Shown one piece after another: positions 44,056-53,956 of a stretch of 64,000 nt of DNA (position 1 is its first letter; the number at the start of each line of letters is the position of its first letter). The stretch is taken from NCBI GenBank assembly GCA_040380855.1, contig JBEIIG010000005.1:37010-101009 (forward strand), written 5' to 3'. Position numbers and translations under genes: made by a program. The notes beneath the pieces were generated by a model. The model was not told where the DNA came from and searched no databases. It saw nothing but the letters and a program-made list of their open reading frames with translations. The DNA comes from VFMC01 sp040380855. Lineage in GTDB: Bacteria; Actinomycetota; Acidimicrobiia; Acidimicrobiales; Ilumatobacteraceae.

Positions 44056-44987
44056 CAACGCCCCCGCGCCCGCGGGTGGGCGTCGCGGTACACCGCCACC
44101 AACCGCTCCTGGCTCACCTTGGTGTACACCTGTGTGGTCGACACCGAGGCATGGCCCAGCAGTTCCTGCACGATGCGCAGATCGGCCCCGTGGTCGAGCA
44201 GATGTGTCGCGCACGAATGCCGCAACACGTGCGGCGACAGGTGCTCCGCAGGGATCCCTGCCCGTTCGCCGTAGCGCTTCACCACGGCCCACGCCAACTG
44301 GCGGCTCATCCGGGCACCGCGCTGATTCAGGAACACCGCCTCGGCATCGCCACGACGTGCCCACCGGTCGGGTTCGAGATGGGTACGACCCGACGGGCCG
44401 AGCCACTCGGCCAGCGCAGTTGCCGCCACCCGTACGAACGGCACCAGACGCTCCTTCGAACCCTTGCCGTACAGGCGCGCGGTTCGGCTCTCGAGGTCGA
44501 CATCACCGATCGACAGCCCGCACAGCTCACTGATACGCGCCCCGGTGGCGTAGAGGAACTCCAGCATCGCCCGGTCGCGGCGACTCACCGGGTCGGTGCC
44601 GTGCGCTGCGTCGAGCAGGCTCGCCACCTGTGCCTCGCTGAGCGGTTTGGGGATACCGGCGGGCACCTTCACACCGTCGAGGTCGGAGGTCGGGTCGTCG
44701 GCCCGGTAGCCCTCGTCGACGGCGAACCGGTGGAGCATCCGCATCGCGGCCACCTGCCGGGCCACACTCGCCGGCGCCGCCTGCTGACGACGTATCGCGA
44801 TGTACCGCTCGAGGTCGGCTCCGCTCACCGTCGACAGAGCGCGTCCGTCGTCGGCCAGCCACGCGGTGTAGACCAGCAGGTCGCGCCGGTACGCCGCCAG
44901 GGTGTTCGCCGACCGGCCGCGTTCGGTGAGCAGCCACGACAAGAACTCCTCCACCTCGATCGGCAGGTCGCGCGCGACCATCGTCAT
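44055..44987 (-). CDS. xerD: Tyrosine recombinase XerD
   Basis: Site-specific recombinase for chromosome dimer resolution at dif, 310 residues. The N-terminal SAM-like core-binding domain (FLSWLLTERGRSANTLAAYRR) precedes the catalytic domain. Catalytic residues are visible: Arg in GARISELCGL, Lys in GKGSKERLVPF, HxxR in HVLRHSCATHLL, His in LGHASVSTTQVY and the nucleophile Tyr in the same segment. Housekeeping context (after pyrG and a Nudix gene) marks it as XerD rather than a mobile-element integrase. Starts on the last base of the Nudix stop. Confidence 0.95.
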   Translation of the reverse strand: MTMVARDLPIEVEEFLSWLLTERGRSANTLAAYRRDLLVYTAWLADDGRALSTVSGADLERYIAIRRQQAAPASVARQVAAMRMLHRFAVDEGYRADDPTSDLDGVKVPAGIPKPLSEAQVASLLDAAHGTDPVSRRDRAMLEFLYATGARISELCGLSIGDVDLESRTARLYGKGSKERLVPFVRVAATALAEWLGPSGRTHLEPDRWARRGDAEAVFLNQRGARMSRQLAWAVVKRYGERAGIPAEHLSPHVLRHSCATHLLDHGADLRIVQELLGHASVSTTQVYTKVSQERLVAVYRDAHPRARGR

Positions 44988-45564
44988 CAGCCCGGCGACA
45001 GGCGGGCCGTGTCGCCGCGGCGCAGTTGCCGGTCGACGAGCAACAGACCGATGATCGTCTTGGCATCGCGGATCTCGCCCGCCTCGACCATCGCCAGTGC
45101 ATCGGCCAGCGGCAGGTGCACCACCTCCGAGTGCGCCTCCTCGGGCCCGTGGGTCGACCGTTCCACCACCGTCAACTCGGTGGCGAGGAAGAGATGCAGC
45201 ACCGAGTTGGTCATCCCGGCCGAGGGGTAGAACGCGTGGAGCGGCACCAGCTGTCCGGCCACCAGACCCACTTCCTCCACCAACTCGCGCGCCGCGGTCA
45301 CCACCGTCGGCTCGTCGGGCACGTCGCGCATCCCGGCCGGTATCTCGAGCACCAGTTCATCGAACGGCGCCCGGTACTGACGAACCAGCACCACCGACGG
45401 GCTTCCCTCGGCGTCGAACAGCAGCGGCACGGCCGCCACCGCACCCGGCGAGCGGACGACGTCGCGTTCGAACACTTCACCGTCGGGCGACTCGAAGCGG
45501 GCCACCGCGACATGCCAGATGTGCCCCTGGTGGACCAGGCGGTCGTCGACGTGGCGGAACCCGC

Positions 45565-45568
<4 letters not shown>
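44987..45568 (-). CDS. Nudix hydrolase, ADP-ribose pyrophosphatase type
   Basis: Hydrolase of 193 residues, probably cleaving ADP-ribose or similar nucleoside diphosphate compounds. The Nudix box reads AGMRDVPDEP then AARELVEEVGL; the first loop has one residue more than the strict G-x5-E spacing. FYPSAGMTNSVLHLFLA downstream is the usual ADPRase substrate loop. The GTG start overlaps the pyrG stop by 4 bp, and the stop overlaps xerD by one base, as in the conserved pyrG-Nudix-xerD order. Confidence 0.92.
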
Positions 45569-47217
<1,649 letters not shown>

Positions 47218-47241
47218 CTGCGCTTCCTCCGTCTCAGCCGA

Positions 47242-47261
47242 CCTGACAACGGGATGTCAGG
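47242..47261 (-). promoter_or_regulatory. Short hairpin upstream of pyrG
   Basis: Perfect 7-bp arms CCTGACA/TGTCAGG with a 6-nt loop, 24 bp before the pyrG start in the only sizeable gap (105 bp) of this run. No T tract follows on the minus strand. It could be an operator or attenuator element, or act on the end of the upstream transcript; pyrG leaders are often regulated. Confidence 0.4.
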
Positions 47262-47322
47262 GTATCGCGGCGCACGAGCCGATCGCGCGGATGGTCTGCC
47301 ATGCCGTCGTCGACCCGATGGG

Positions 47323-48168
47323 TCACCGTACGCGCCGCTCGGGCAGGCTGCCCAGTCGGTCGAACCAGCGCAGTGGCGCAACGGCGTCGATCACCCGGCT
47401 GAAGCTCACCCGCTCGCTCGCCAGGTTCAGCAGCACCATCACCACGAGGGCGACCCATTCGCCGGTCGCGCCGAGCGCCACCACGAACGCCCACCCCACG
47501 GCGGCCCCCAGCACGTTGGCGCCGGTGTCGCCCAACATGCACTGCTCGCGCAGATCGGGCCACAACATGGCGAGGCCCGCGCCCAGCACGACCAGCGGCC
47601 CCGTGAGCGCCCAACCCAGCCCGCCGAACGCCACGGCCACCACACCGCCGACGAGCGACATCTTCACCACCCGACCGGGGGCCCGGTCGAACAGGTTCGC
47701 CACGTTCGCCGTCGCCGCGATCAACAGACCACCCCGCACCGAGTCGACCAGGTCGCCCTGCACGGCGAGCACACCGAACAGCACACCCCACACCAACTTC
47801 ACCAGCCCCGAGGTCACCTGGCCGTGGCGGAGGGCGCCGAGGTGCCCGGCGAACCCCTTCACCGTCGTGTCGCCGGCCAGATCGTCGAACAGGCCGATGA
47901 GGGCGAACCCGATGGTGGCGCCGCCCAGCACCGTCGCGCCCCGAGCGGCCTCGGTGCCGTCGATGCCGCCGTACCGTTCGGCGAGCGCGAACAGCACCTG
48001 CACCAGCACCACCCCGAGGGCGATGGCCAGGCCAGCCGCCACGGGCAGTCGATGACCCCGGTAGTTCGTGCGCTGCAGCGCTTCGGTTCGGGCGAACGGG
48101 CCACGCAGCCCCTGCCACAGCAGCGCCGTACCTCCTGCGCCCGCGGCGACGGCCACGAGCCCGATCAT
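47323..48168 (-). CDS. MraY/WecA-like polyprenyl-phosphate sugar-1-phosphate transferase
   Basis: Integral membrane PNPT-superfamily protein, 281 residues with about ten helices. The three catalytic acidic motifs are intact: FDDLAGD, ANLFDRAPGR and MLGDTGAN. The NYRGHRLPVAAG segment near the N terminus also fits. It would attach an amino-sugar phosphate to undecaprenyl or decaprenyl phosphate. It is shorter than MraY and probably not the peptidoglycan enzyme. The ATG overlaps the stop of the phosphatase-like gene by 4 bp. It forms a module with that gene and murJ, inserted between steB and pyrG. Confidence 0.85.
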   Translation of the reverse strand: MIGLVAVAAGAGGTALLWQGLRGPFARTEALQRTNYRGHRLPVAAGLAIALGVVLVQVLFALAERYGGIDGTEAARGATVLGGATIGFALIGLFDDLAGDTTVKGFAGHLGALRHGQVTSGLVKLVWGVLFGVLAVQGDLVDSVRGGLLIAATANVANLFDRAPGRVVKMSLVGGVVAVAFGGLGWALTGPLVVLGAGLAMLWPDLREQCMLGDTGANVLGAAVGWAFVVALGATGEWVALVVMVLLNLASERVSFSRVIDAVAPLRWFDRLGSLPERRVR

Positions 48169-50198
48169 GGCGCCACCTGCTCGCTCTCCCGTCGATCGGG
48201 CACCGGCACGAGCGCAGCGAGCAGCCACGGCACCCCCACCGCCAACATCACCGCAGGCACGGCGATCCCGCTGTCGTTCAGGGCCAGACCGAGCACCGCC
48301 ACGGTGCCGAAGCCTGCCAGAAACGCGCGGCACCCGGGGCGGGGGGCGAGCAGGCGGGCGAGATCGGCCCTGCGCCGCCATGCGTACAGCGCTCCGGCGA
48401 GGGTGACGGCCACACCGAGTGCCGGGAACACGCTGGCCGTGAACAGGTCGATGTTGCCCTGCATCTTTCGGCGCACGATCGTGCCGGCCTCACCGTCGAG
48501 CACGCGGCCGACGAAGCGGCCGAGGTGTGTCTGCTGCGACGCCGGACGGGCGTGGTCGACCAGTGCGAGCACCACCACCAGTCCGATCGTGCCGAGGCCC
48601 ACCAGGCCCAACCGCTTCCAGCCGATGCGTCGCCCGGTGGCCACCGCGTACGCGACGGCGAAGCACGGCACCACGGCCAACGTGCCACCCAGATCACTGC
48701 CGAACCGGGGTGCAGCAACGACGATCGCCGTCACCGCGCCCACCACTGCGATCCAGCCGCCTGCCCACCCGCCGGCGGTGGTCGCCGACCGGTCGTGCGA
48801 CGCCGACCGTGCGCACGCAGTCGCCAGCGCAGCGGCAGCCAGCAGGCCGAACGCCACGTTGCCGAGTCCCTGGAACCTGCCCGCCACCGTCGGCGTGTAC
48901 CCGAGGGGAGTGTTGATCTGCAGGCGACCGCCGGTGACGAGATCGACGACGAGCACCAGCCACAGCAGGCCGGCGAGCAGGTCGATCGACGTGTAGGGCG
49001 TGGCCTGGGCGGCTCCGGCCACGATCATCGCCAACGCTGCTGCAGCCACCACGACCAGCACCACGTACACCCACAGCGGGAGCATGTGATAGTCGGTGAG
49101 GCCCGACACGAACGCGATGGTCGGTAGCGCTGCGCTGAGCGCGCCCACCACACGCGCCCGGCGGATCTGACCGCGCCACCACAACAGGATGCACGCGATC
49201 ACACCGATCGTGATCGACCACACCACCGGCGCGATCGCTCGGTCGCGGAACGCCACCCGGTCGGCCAGGTCGGCGAGTTCCTGCACCCGCAGCGGCGTGT
49301 CGGCCACTGCTGCGGCCCGTTCACCCGGCGTACCGTTCATCGAATCCGGTGGCTCGAGACCGAGCACTGCCAGCATCGTCGGGGCGAGATCGTTGAGGGT
49401 GAGGTACCCGGCGCGCCGCGTCGACGGACTCTGCAGCGCGGCATGGCCGGTGGTTCCGGCATCGCGCCACGCGACCACCGTCACCTCGGCACCGTCGTCG
49501 ACCGCCATCGGAGCGACCAGCAGCACCGCCGCATCGCCGGGCACCTGCCAGCCGCCCACTGCAGCGTCGAACGACTCGACGGCTGCCACTCGCTCGGCTG
49601 CGGTCCCTCCGATCTGCAGCCCGCGCCACTCCACGAGGGTCACATCGGCATCGAACCGAGCGGTGTCCGGCGCGCCGTAGGCATCGACGCATCCCGTGCT
49701 GTCCATCAGCGCAGCAAGCGCCTCGCCTCCGCCGAACACTGCAGTCGTCAGCCCTGCGTTGCGCAGCGTGTCGCCGAGCGCTCCGGGCGCTGCGCCGGTC
49801 AGGTCGCGATCGGTGCCGTCGGCGAGCGAGTCGAGCAACGCGATACTGCAGCCGTCGCGCACGTCGGCTGTCGGCTGGCCACTCGGTTCGAGCCGGTTCC
49901 CGGCACCCAGCGATGCATATCCCTCGATCAACGACGTCTGCGTGCCGATGGCCCGCACGCTCAGCAGCGCCGTGTCGCCGATCAGCGCGTCGACGTGCGG
50001 CGTGTCGACGGCGTCGAGGTCCTGCCACCGCAGACCTGGTGCACTCACCACCACCACCCGAGCGGTGCGACCGAGTGGCTCAGCCGGGTCGGCCGCTCTG
50101 ATCCCCGCCCACCCGAGTGCGATCACGAGCGCGACCGTCGCCGCAGCGGCCGTCCAGCCGGCACGCAGGACACGTCCGCGCTGCGGCCGATCAGTCAC
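48165..50198 (-). CDS. Alkaline-phosphatase-superfamily membrane protein
   Basis: Large membrane protein, 677 residues, GTG at 50198. After one N-terminal helix comes an extracytoplasmic alkaline-phosphatase-like domain (about 45-300): TARVVVVSAPGLRWQDL, TPHVDALIGDTALLSVR, SLIEGYASLGAGNR, TLNDLAPTMLAVLGLEPP. The usual first metal-binding Asp appears replaced (APGL), so catalysis may differ or be lost. A polytopic C-terminal half (about ten helices) contains VDLVTGGRLQINTPLGYTP and AGRFQGLGNV. Starts 8 bp inside murJ and overlaps the PNPT gene, so it likely works on lipid-linked cell-wall intermediates. Confidence 0.75.
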   Translation of the reverse strand: MTDRPQRGRVLRAGWTAAAATVALVIALGWAGIRAADPAEPLGRTARVVVVSAPGLRWQDLDAVDTPHVDALIGDTALLSVRAIGTQTSLIEGYASLGAGNRLEPSGQPTADVRDGCSIALLDSLADGTDRDLTGAAPGALGDTLRNAGLTTAVFGGGEALAALMDSTGCVDAYGAPDTARFDADVTLVEWRGLQIGGTAAERVAAVESFDAAVGGWQVPGDAAVLLVAPMAVDDGAEVTVVAWRDAGTTGHAALQSPSTRRAGYLTLNDLAPTMLAVLGLEPPDSMNGTPGERAAAVADTPLRVQELADLADRVAFRDRAIAPVVWSITIGVIACILLWWRGQIRRARVVGALSAALPTIAFVSGLTDYHMLPLWVYVVLVVVAAAALAMIVAGAAQATPYTSIDLLAGLLWLVLVVDLVTGGRLQINTPLGYTPTVAGRFQGLGNVAFGLLAAAALATACARSASHDRSATTAGGWAGGWIAVVGAVTAIVVAAPRFGSDLGGTLAVVPCFAVAYAVATGRRIGWKRLGLVGLGTIGLVVVLALVDHARPASQQTHLGRFVGRVLDGEAGTIVRRKMQGNIDLFTASVFPALGVAVTLAGALYAWRRRADLARLLAPRPGCRAFLAGFGTVAVLGLALNDSGIAVPAVMLAVGVPWLLAALVPVPDRRESEQVAP

Positions 50199-51813
50199 TA
50201 CCGCCCGCCCGTCCCAGCAGGTTGCGGGGGCGCAGGCCGGCAAAGACGCCGATGCACAACACGAACACGACCAGACCGACAGCGCCGGCGGCGATGATGG
50301 CGAGCAACGACGGCCAGCGCGAGTGGTCGAACCGACTTGCCAGGAGGAACATCGCCCAGCCGGCCACGACCGCCGCCCCGACCGACCCGATTCCCAGCCG
50401 CCCCATCGACGCGGTCGTCGGGTAGCCGGTCACCTGCCTGGTCCGCCAGGTCAGCAGTCCGGCCGACAACGTCTGCGTGCTGCCGTAGCCGAGCGCCAAC
50501 GCGGCGGCGCGGCTCGTGTCGGGGAACAGCGACGTGGCGATCACCATGATGCCCACACCCCCCACCGCTGCGGTGGCCACCAGGATCGAGGCACGCTTCA
50601 CGTCGCCGAGACTGAACAGCACTCGGGTCATCGTGAAGGCCATCCCGTAGCCGAGCAGGCCCAGTCCGAACATCGCGAGGGCATACGCGATCGGCGCCAC
50701 ACCCTGGCTGGCGGCCTGCCCGAACGACGACGCCACACGTGCCACCGGCCAGGCGAGCGCCACCATGGCGGCGCCGGCCAGGAGCAGCAGCGGCACGATC
50801 ACCTGCGCCGAGCGTTCGATCAGCGCCCCGGTGCGCCCGCGGTCGCCACGTTGCCATGCGTCGGCGATGCGCGGCGCAGCGGTGGTGGCAACCGGTACGG
50901 CGATCAGCGCGTGCGGCAGCACGAAGAAGGCGAAGGTCATCGTGAACACGGCGACGCCACCCTCCACCCGGTAGCCGAGGACGATCGCTGCAGCGGTGGG
51001 AACGAGGGTGCCGAGGATCGACAGCACCGCCCAACCACCGGCATGCCGCAACTCGGTGACCAGCGGGTCCTTCGGCCGCCAACGGGGCCGCCAGTGCACA
51101 CCCTGGGCGCGCAGCACGATGCCGGGCACTGCGGTGAAGGCGATCACGGCCAGCGTGGTGCCGCCGGCGATCAGCAGGAACTGCGTCGTGTCGAGGTCGA
51201 GCGAGGCCTCCTCGCCCGTCCGGCTCGCCCGGTACAGCAGGTAGCAGGTGATCACGACCGCGTTGTTCACCGCGGGGGCGAGCGCGGCCGCGGCGAAGCG
51301 ACCACGAGCAGCCAGCGCAGCCGTGGTCACCATCCCGATCCCGTAGAAGACGATCTGAGGGATGAACACCAGCAGCATGGGCGTCATCACTCTGCGCTCG
51401 TCGGCGATCACTACCGGATCGTGCGAGGAGGCCGTGAGCACGTGGGTGATCAGCGGCGACAACACCATCACCAGCGCGGCCACTGCGGTGAGGCCGACGG
51501 TGAGCACGCCGATCACCACGCCCGCCGACCGACCGAGTTCCTCGTCGCCGCCGTTGCGCCGCGCGGCCACGAACGCAGGCACGAGGAACGCCTGCAGCAC
51601 TCCCCCCGCAACCAGTTCGAACAGCAGGTTCGGGATGGTGTTGGCGGTGTGATAGGTGTCGCCGAGCAACCCGTTGCTCAGTACGGCGGCGGCCACGAGC
51701 ACGCGGACGAAGCCGGTCAGCCTCGACAGCAGCGTGCACGCCGTCACCACCAGCGTGTCGCGGGCAAAGCCTTGCGGGCGGAGCAACCCTGCGGTACGCG
51801 GCTCGGTGATCAC
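50191..51813 (-). CDS. murJ: Lipid II flippase MurJ (MviN family)
   Basis: Fourteen-helix MOP-superfamily transporter, 540 residues, that moves lipid II to the outer leaflet. Family marks: TLLSRLTGFVRVLVAAAVL, YHTANTIPNLLFELVAGGVL and AFLVPAFV near the N terminus; ALAARGRFAAAALAPAVNN in the middle. GTG at 51813 overlaps the steB stop. It lacks the pseudokinase/FhaA-binding extension of mycobacterial MurJ. Following steA-steB, this places division control and lipid II export in one transcript. Confidence 0.93.
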   Translation of the reverse strand: MITEPRTAGLLRPQGFARDTLVVTACTLLSRLTGFVRVLVAAAVLSNGLLGDTYHTANTIPNLLFELVAGGVLQAFLVPAFVAARRNGGDEELGRSAGVVIGVLTVGLTAVAALVMVLSPLITHVLTASSHDPVVIADERRVMTPMLLVFIPQIVFYGIGMVTTAALAARGRFAAAALAPAVNNAVVITCYLLYRASRTGEEASLDLDTTQFLLIAGGTTLAVIAFTAVPGIVLRAQGVHWRPRWRPKDPLVTELRHAGGWAVLSILGTLVPTAAAIVLGYRVEGGVAVFTMTFAFFVLPHALIAVPVATTAAPRIADAWQRGDRGRTGALIERSAQVIVPLLLLAGAAMVALAWPVARVASSFGQAASQGVAPIAYALAMFGLGLLGYGMAFTMTRVLFSLGDVKRASILVATAAVGGVGIMVIATSLFPDTSRAAALALGYGSTQTLSAGLLTWRTRQVTGYPTTASMGRLGIGSVGAAVVAGWAMFLLASRFDHSRWPSLLAIIAAGAVGLVVFVLCIGVFAGLRPRNLLGRAGGSD

Positions 51814-52772
51814 GGTGCAGCGGCCGGGATCGAGCGCTCTGCGCCCTCACGGAAGCCGTAGTGGCCGACGTCGCCGCCGATCGACGACCGGAGCGCCAAC
51901 ACGGCTGCCGTCCAGCCGAGGAACGTCTCGGCATTGTCGACGGTGCTCACCTCGTCGCGTAGTCGGCCACTGTTGCGGATCGCGGTCACGAACGACGGCA
52001 CGGGTGTCTCGTTGTCCTGCAGCACCCGGCCCACCTCGGCGACGGTGGTGACGATCGGCCCGCCCTCGGCAGCGGGAGCTGCCACGGTGATCACACGGTC
52101 GAGCACCGCTCCCGGGTCGTTCGCCAGGTTGCGGTCGTTCAGCACGATCACCACGACGTCGTCGGCGGTGAAGTCGTCGCCGGTCACGCCGAGCACGTCG
52201 ACGAGACCGGCGTCCTCGAGGTCGCCGAACGCGCCTCGCACCAACTCGTTCGACTGCAGCGGGCCCGATGCACTGCGCACCCCGTCGACCATCGTGCGCA
52301 ACCGTGTGGCCACCTCGTCGCCGAAAGCAGCAGCCGGCTCGCGGTCGCCGATCTCGGTCGCACCGAGCACCGCGACGATTCGGTCGGTCAGCGCCGGGTC
52401 GAACACCGTCGGGTCGATGCGGACCTCGCCGACGAACACTGCCGACGACGCACGGATCGAACGAATGGTGCCGACGACCGCGTCGGCGTCGACGTCGCCG
52501 GCCACGAGCAGCAGCACTGCGCGGTCGGCCAGCACACCACCGAGCAGTTGCTCGGGCCCGTCGATCGCCCACCCGTCGAGCTGGGCCACCTCGGCGGCGA
52601 GCCGGTCGTTCTCGGCCCGTTCCTCGGCGATGATCACCTCGGCCGATTCGAGCCGTGCCCGCGTGCTGTCGAGGAGCGGGCCGCGCACGACGGTCGAGCC
52701 CGCTGCGATACCTACCGCGAGCGCGACGAAGACCGCGACGAGGCTGAAGATGTGCTGGCGCAGGCTGATCAT
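51810..52772 (-). CDS. steB: SteB/MctB-family envelope protein (copper transporter family)
   Basis: Bitopic protein of 320 residues. An N-terminal signal-anchor (ISLRQHIFSLVAVFVALAVG) is followed by a coiled coil (LESAEVIIAEERAENDRLAAE) and an extracytoplasmic domain. In mycobacteria the orthologue is MctB (copper efflux), and in corynebacteria SteB controls septal peptidoglycan with SteA; gene order steA-steB-pyrG region is the same here. No cysteine or methionine-rich copper motif is visible, favouring the division role. It starts 35 bp after the steA stop. Confidence 0.88.
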   Translation of the reverse strand: MISLRQHIFSLVAVFVALAVGIAAGSTVVRGPLLDSTRARLESAEVIIAEERAENDRLAAEVAQLDGWAIDGPEQLLGGVLADRAVLLLVAGDVDADAVVGTIRSIRASSAVFVGEVRIDPTVFDPALTDRIVAVLGATEIGDREPAAAFGDEVATRLRTMVDGVRSASGPLQSNELVRGAFGDLEDAGLVDVLGVTGDDFTADDVVVIVLNDRNLANDPGAVLDRVITVAAPAAEGGPIVTTVAEVGRVLQDNETPVPSFVTAIRNSGRLRDEVSTVDNAETFLGWTAAVLALRSSIGGDVGHYGFREGAERSIPAAAP

Positions 52773-52807
52773 CGGTCGCTCACTCTGTCATGTCCGACTG
52801 CACGCGG

Positions 52808-53956
52808 TCACCAACCGATTCGCGCCCGCAGCCACAACCACACGCTGCGGAACCACAGGCGCACCGGTTCGCTCACCGCCACGACGAGGGCCAGCGAACT
52901 CAGCATCGCCACAGCGAACAGGGCGATGTCGCGCCCTTTCACGACCGGGCGGTAGAGGTTGTTCACGCCCTTCGCGTCGATCAGGATCCGGCCCACCTTC
53001 AGCCGCACCAGGAACGTCGAGGCCATCCCCTGGCGCCCTTTGTCGAGGAAGTCCTCCATCGAGTTGTGCGACCCGACCGCCACGATCAGCTCGGCACCGC
53101 GCTCGTAGGCGAGCAGCATGGCGATGTCCTCACTGGTGCCGGCGCTCTCGAACAACAGGTACTGCAGGCCCAGTTCGCGCAGCCGGTCGGCACCCGGCGC
53201 CCGGCCACCCGGGTACGCGTGCACGATCAACTCGGCACCGCTGCGGAGCGTCTTTTCGCTCACCGAGTCGAAGTCGCCGATGATGATGTCGGGTGTGTAG
53301 CCGAGGTCGGCCAGCGCATCGGCACCTCCGTCGACGCCGATCATCACCGGCTTCAGTTCGCGCAGATAGCCCGACCGGTGCAGCGCCTGGAGGTCTTCGC
53401 GGTAGTCGATACCGCGCACGACGACGAGCGTCTGGCGCTGCGAGAACTGCACCCGGGTGGGCGGCAGATCGGGGTTGTCGGTGGCGAGATGTCGTTCGCG
53501 GCGCAGGTATTCGAGGGTGTTGGCTGCGAACATCTCGAGTTGCTCGCCCACAGTGTTGCGCGCTTCGGTGATGCGTGCCTCGAGTTCGTCCTCCGATCGC
53601 CGCACACCGACCGCCAGCAGTTCGTCGCCGATCGACACACGGGCACCCTCGATGCTCAGCACCTCGCCGTCGCCAACCCGGTCGAGCAGCGCCGGACCGA
53701 CGTCGTCGATCAGCACCACCCCGGCACGCACGAGTTGGAGCGGCCCCACGTTCGGGTAGCGACCCGTGAACGAACTCGTGGCGTTCACAACGGCCACCAC
53801 ACCCGCCTCGATCAGGCCCGCTGCCGCGACCGGGTCGATGTCGGAGTGGTTGATGACGGCGATCTCGCCGGGTTCGATCCGCTTCACCAGGTCCTTGGTG
53901 CGGGCTCCGGCACGGGCACGCGCGGTGATGACCAACTGATGCGACGGCGCCGTCAT
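52808..53956 (-). CDS. steA: SteA, putative cytokinetic ring protein
   Basis: 382-residue protein with a thiamine-pyrophosphokinase-like fold and a C-terminal membrane anchor. Seen: VVNATSSFTGRYPNVGPL, QRQTLVVVRGIDYREDL, MIGVDGGADAL, IIIGDFDSVSE (Asp-rich TPK motif) and an apolar helix IALFAVAMLSSLALVVAV near the end. SteA and SteB form a complex at the division septum in Corynebacterium. The ATG overlaps the recN stop by 4 bp. Confidence 0.9.
   Translation of the reverse strand: MTAPSHQLVITARARAGARTKDLVKRIEPGEIAVINHSDIDPVAAAGLIEAGVVAVVNATSSFTGRYPNVGPLQLVRAGVVLIDDVGPALLDRVGDGEVLSIEGARVSIGDELLAVGVRRSEDELEARITEARNTVGEQLEMFAANTLEYLRRERHLATDNPDLPPTRVQFSQRQTLVVVRGIDYREDLQALHRSGYLRELKPVMIGVDGGADALADLGYTPDIIIGDFDSVSEKTLRSGAELIVHAYPGGRAPGADRLRELGLQYLLFESAGTSEDIAMLLAYERGAELIVAVGSHNSMEDFLDKGRQGMASTFLVRLKVGRILIDAKGVNNLYRPVVKGRDIALFAVAMLSSLALVVAVSEPVRLWFRSVWLWLRARIGW

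Noticed and set aside
44055..44987. Integrase of a mobile element
   Set aside because: The recombinase sits in the conserved pyrG-Nudix-xerD order with no att repeats, tRNA or phage genes, so it is chromosomal XerD.
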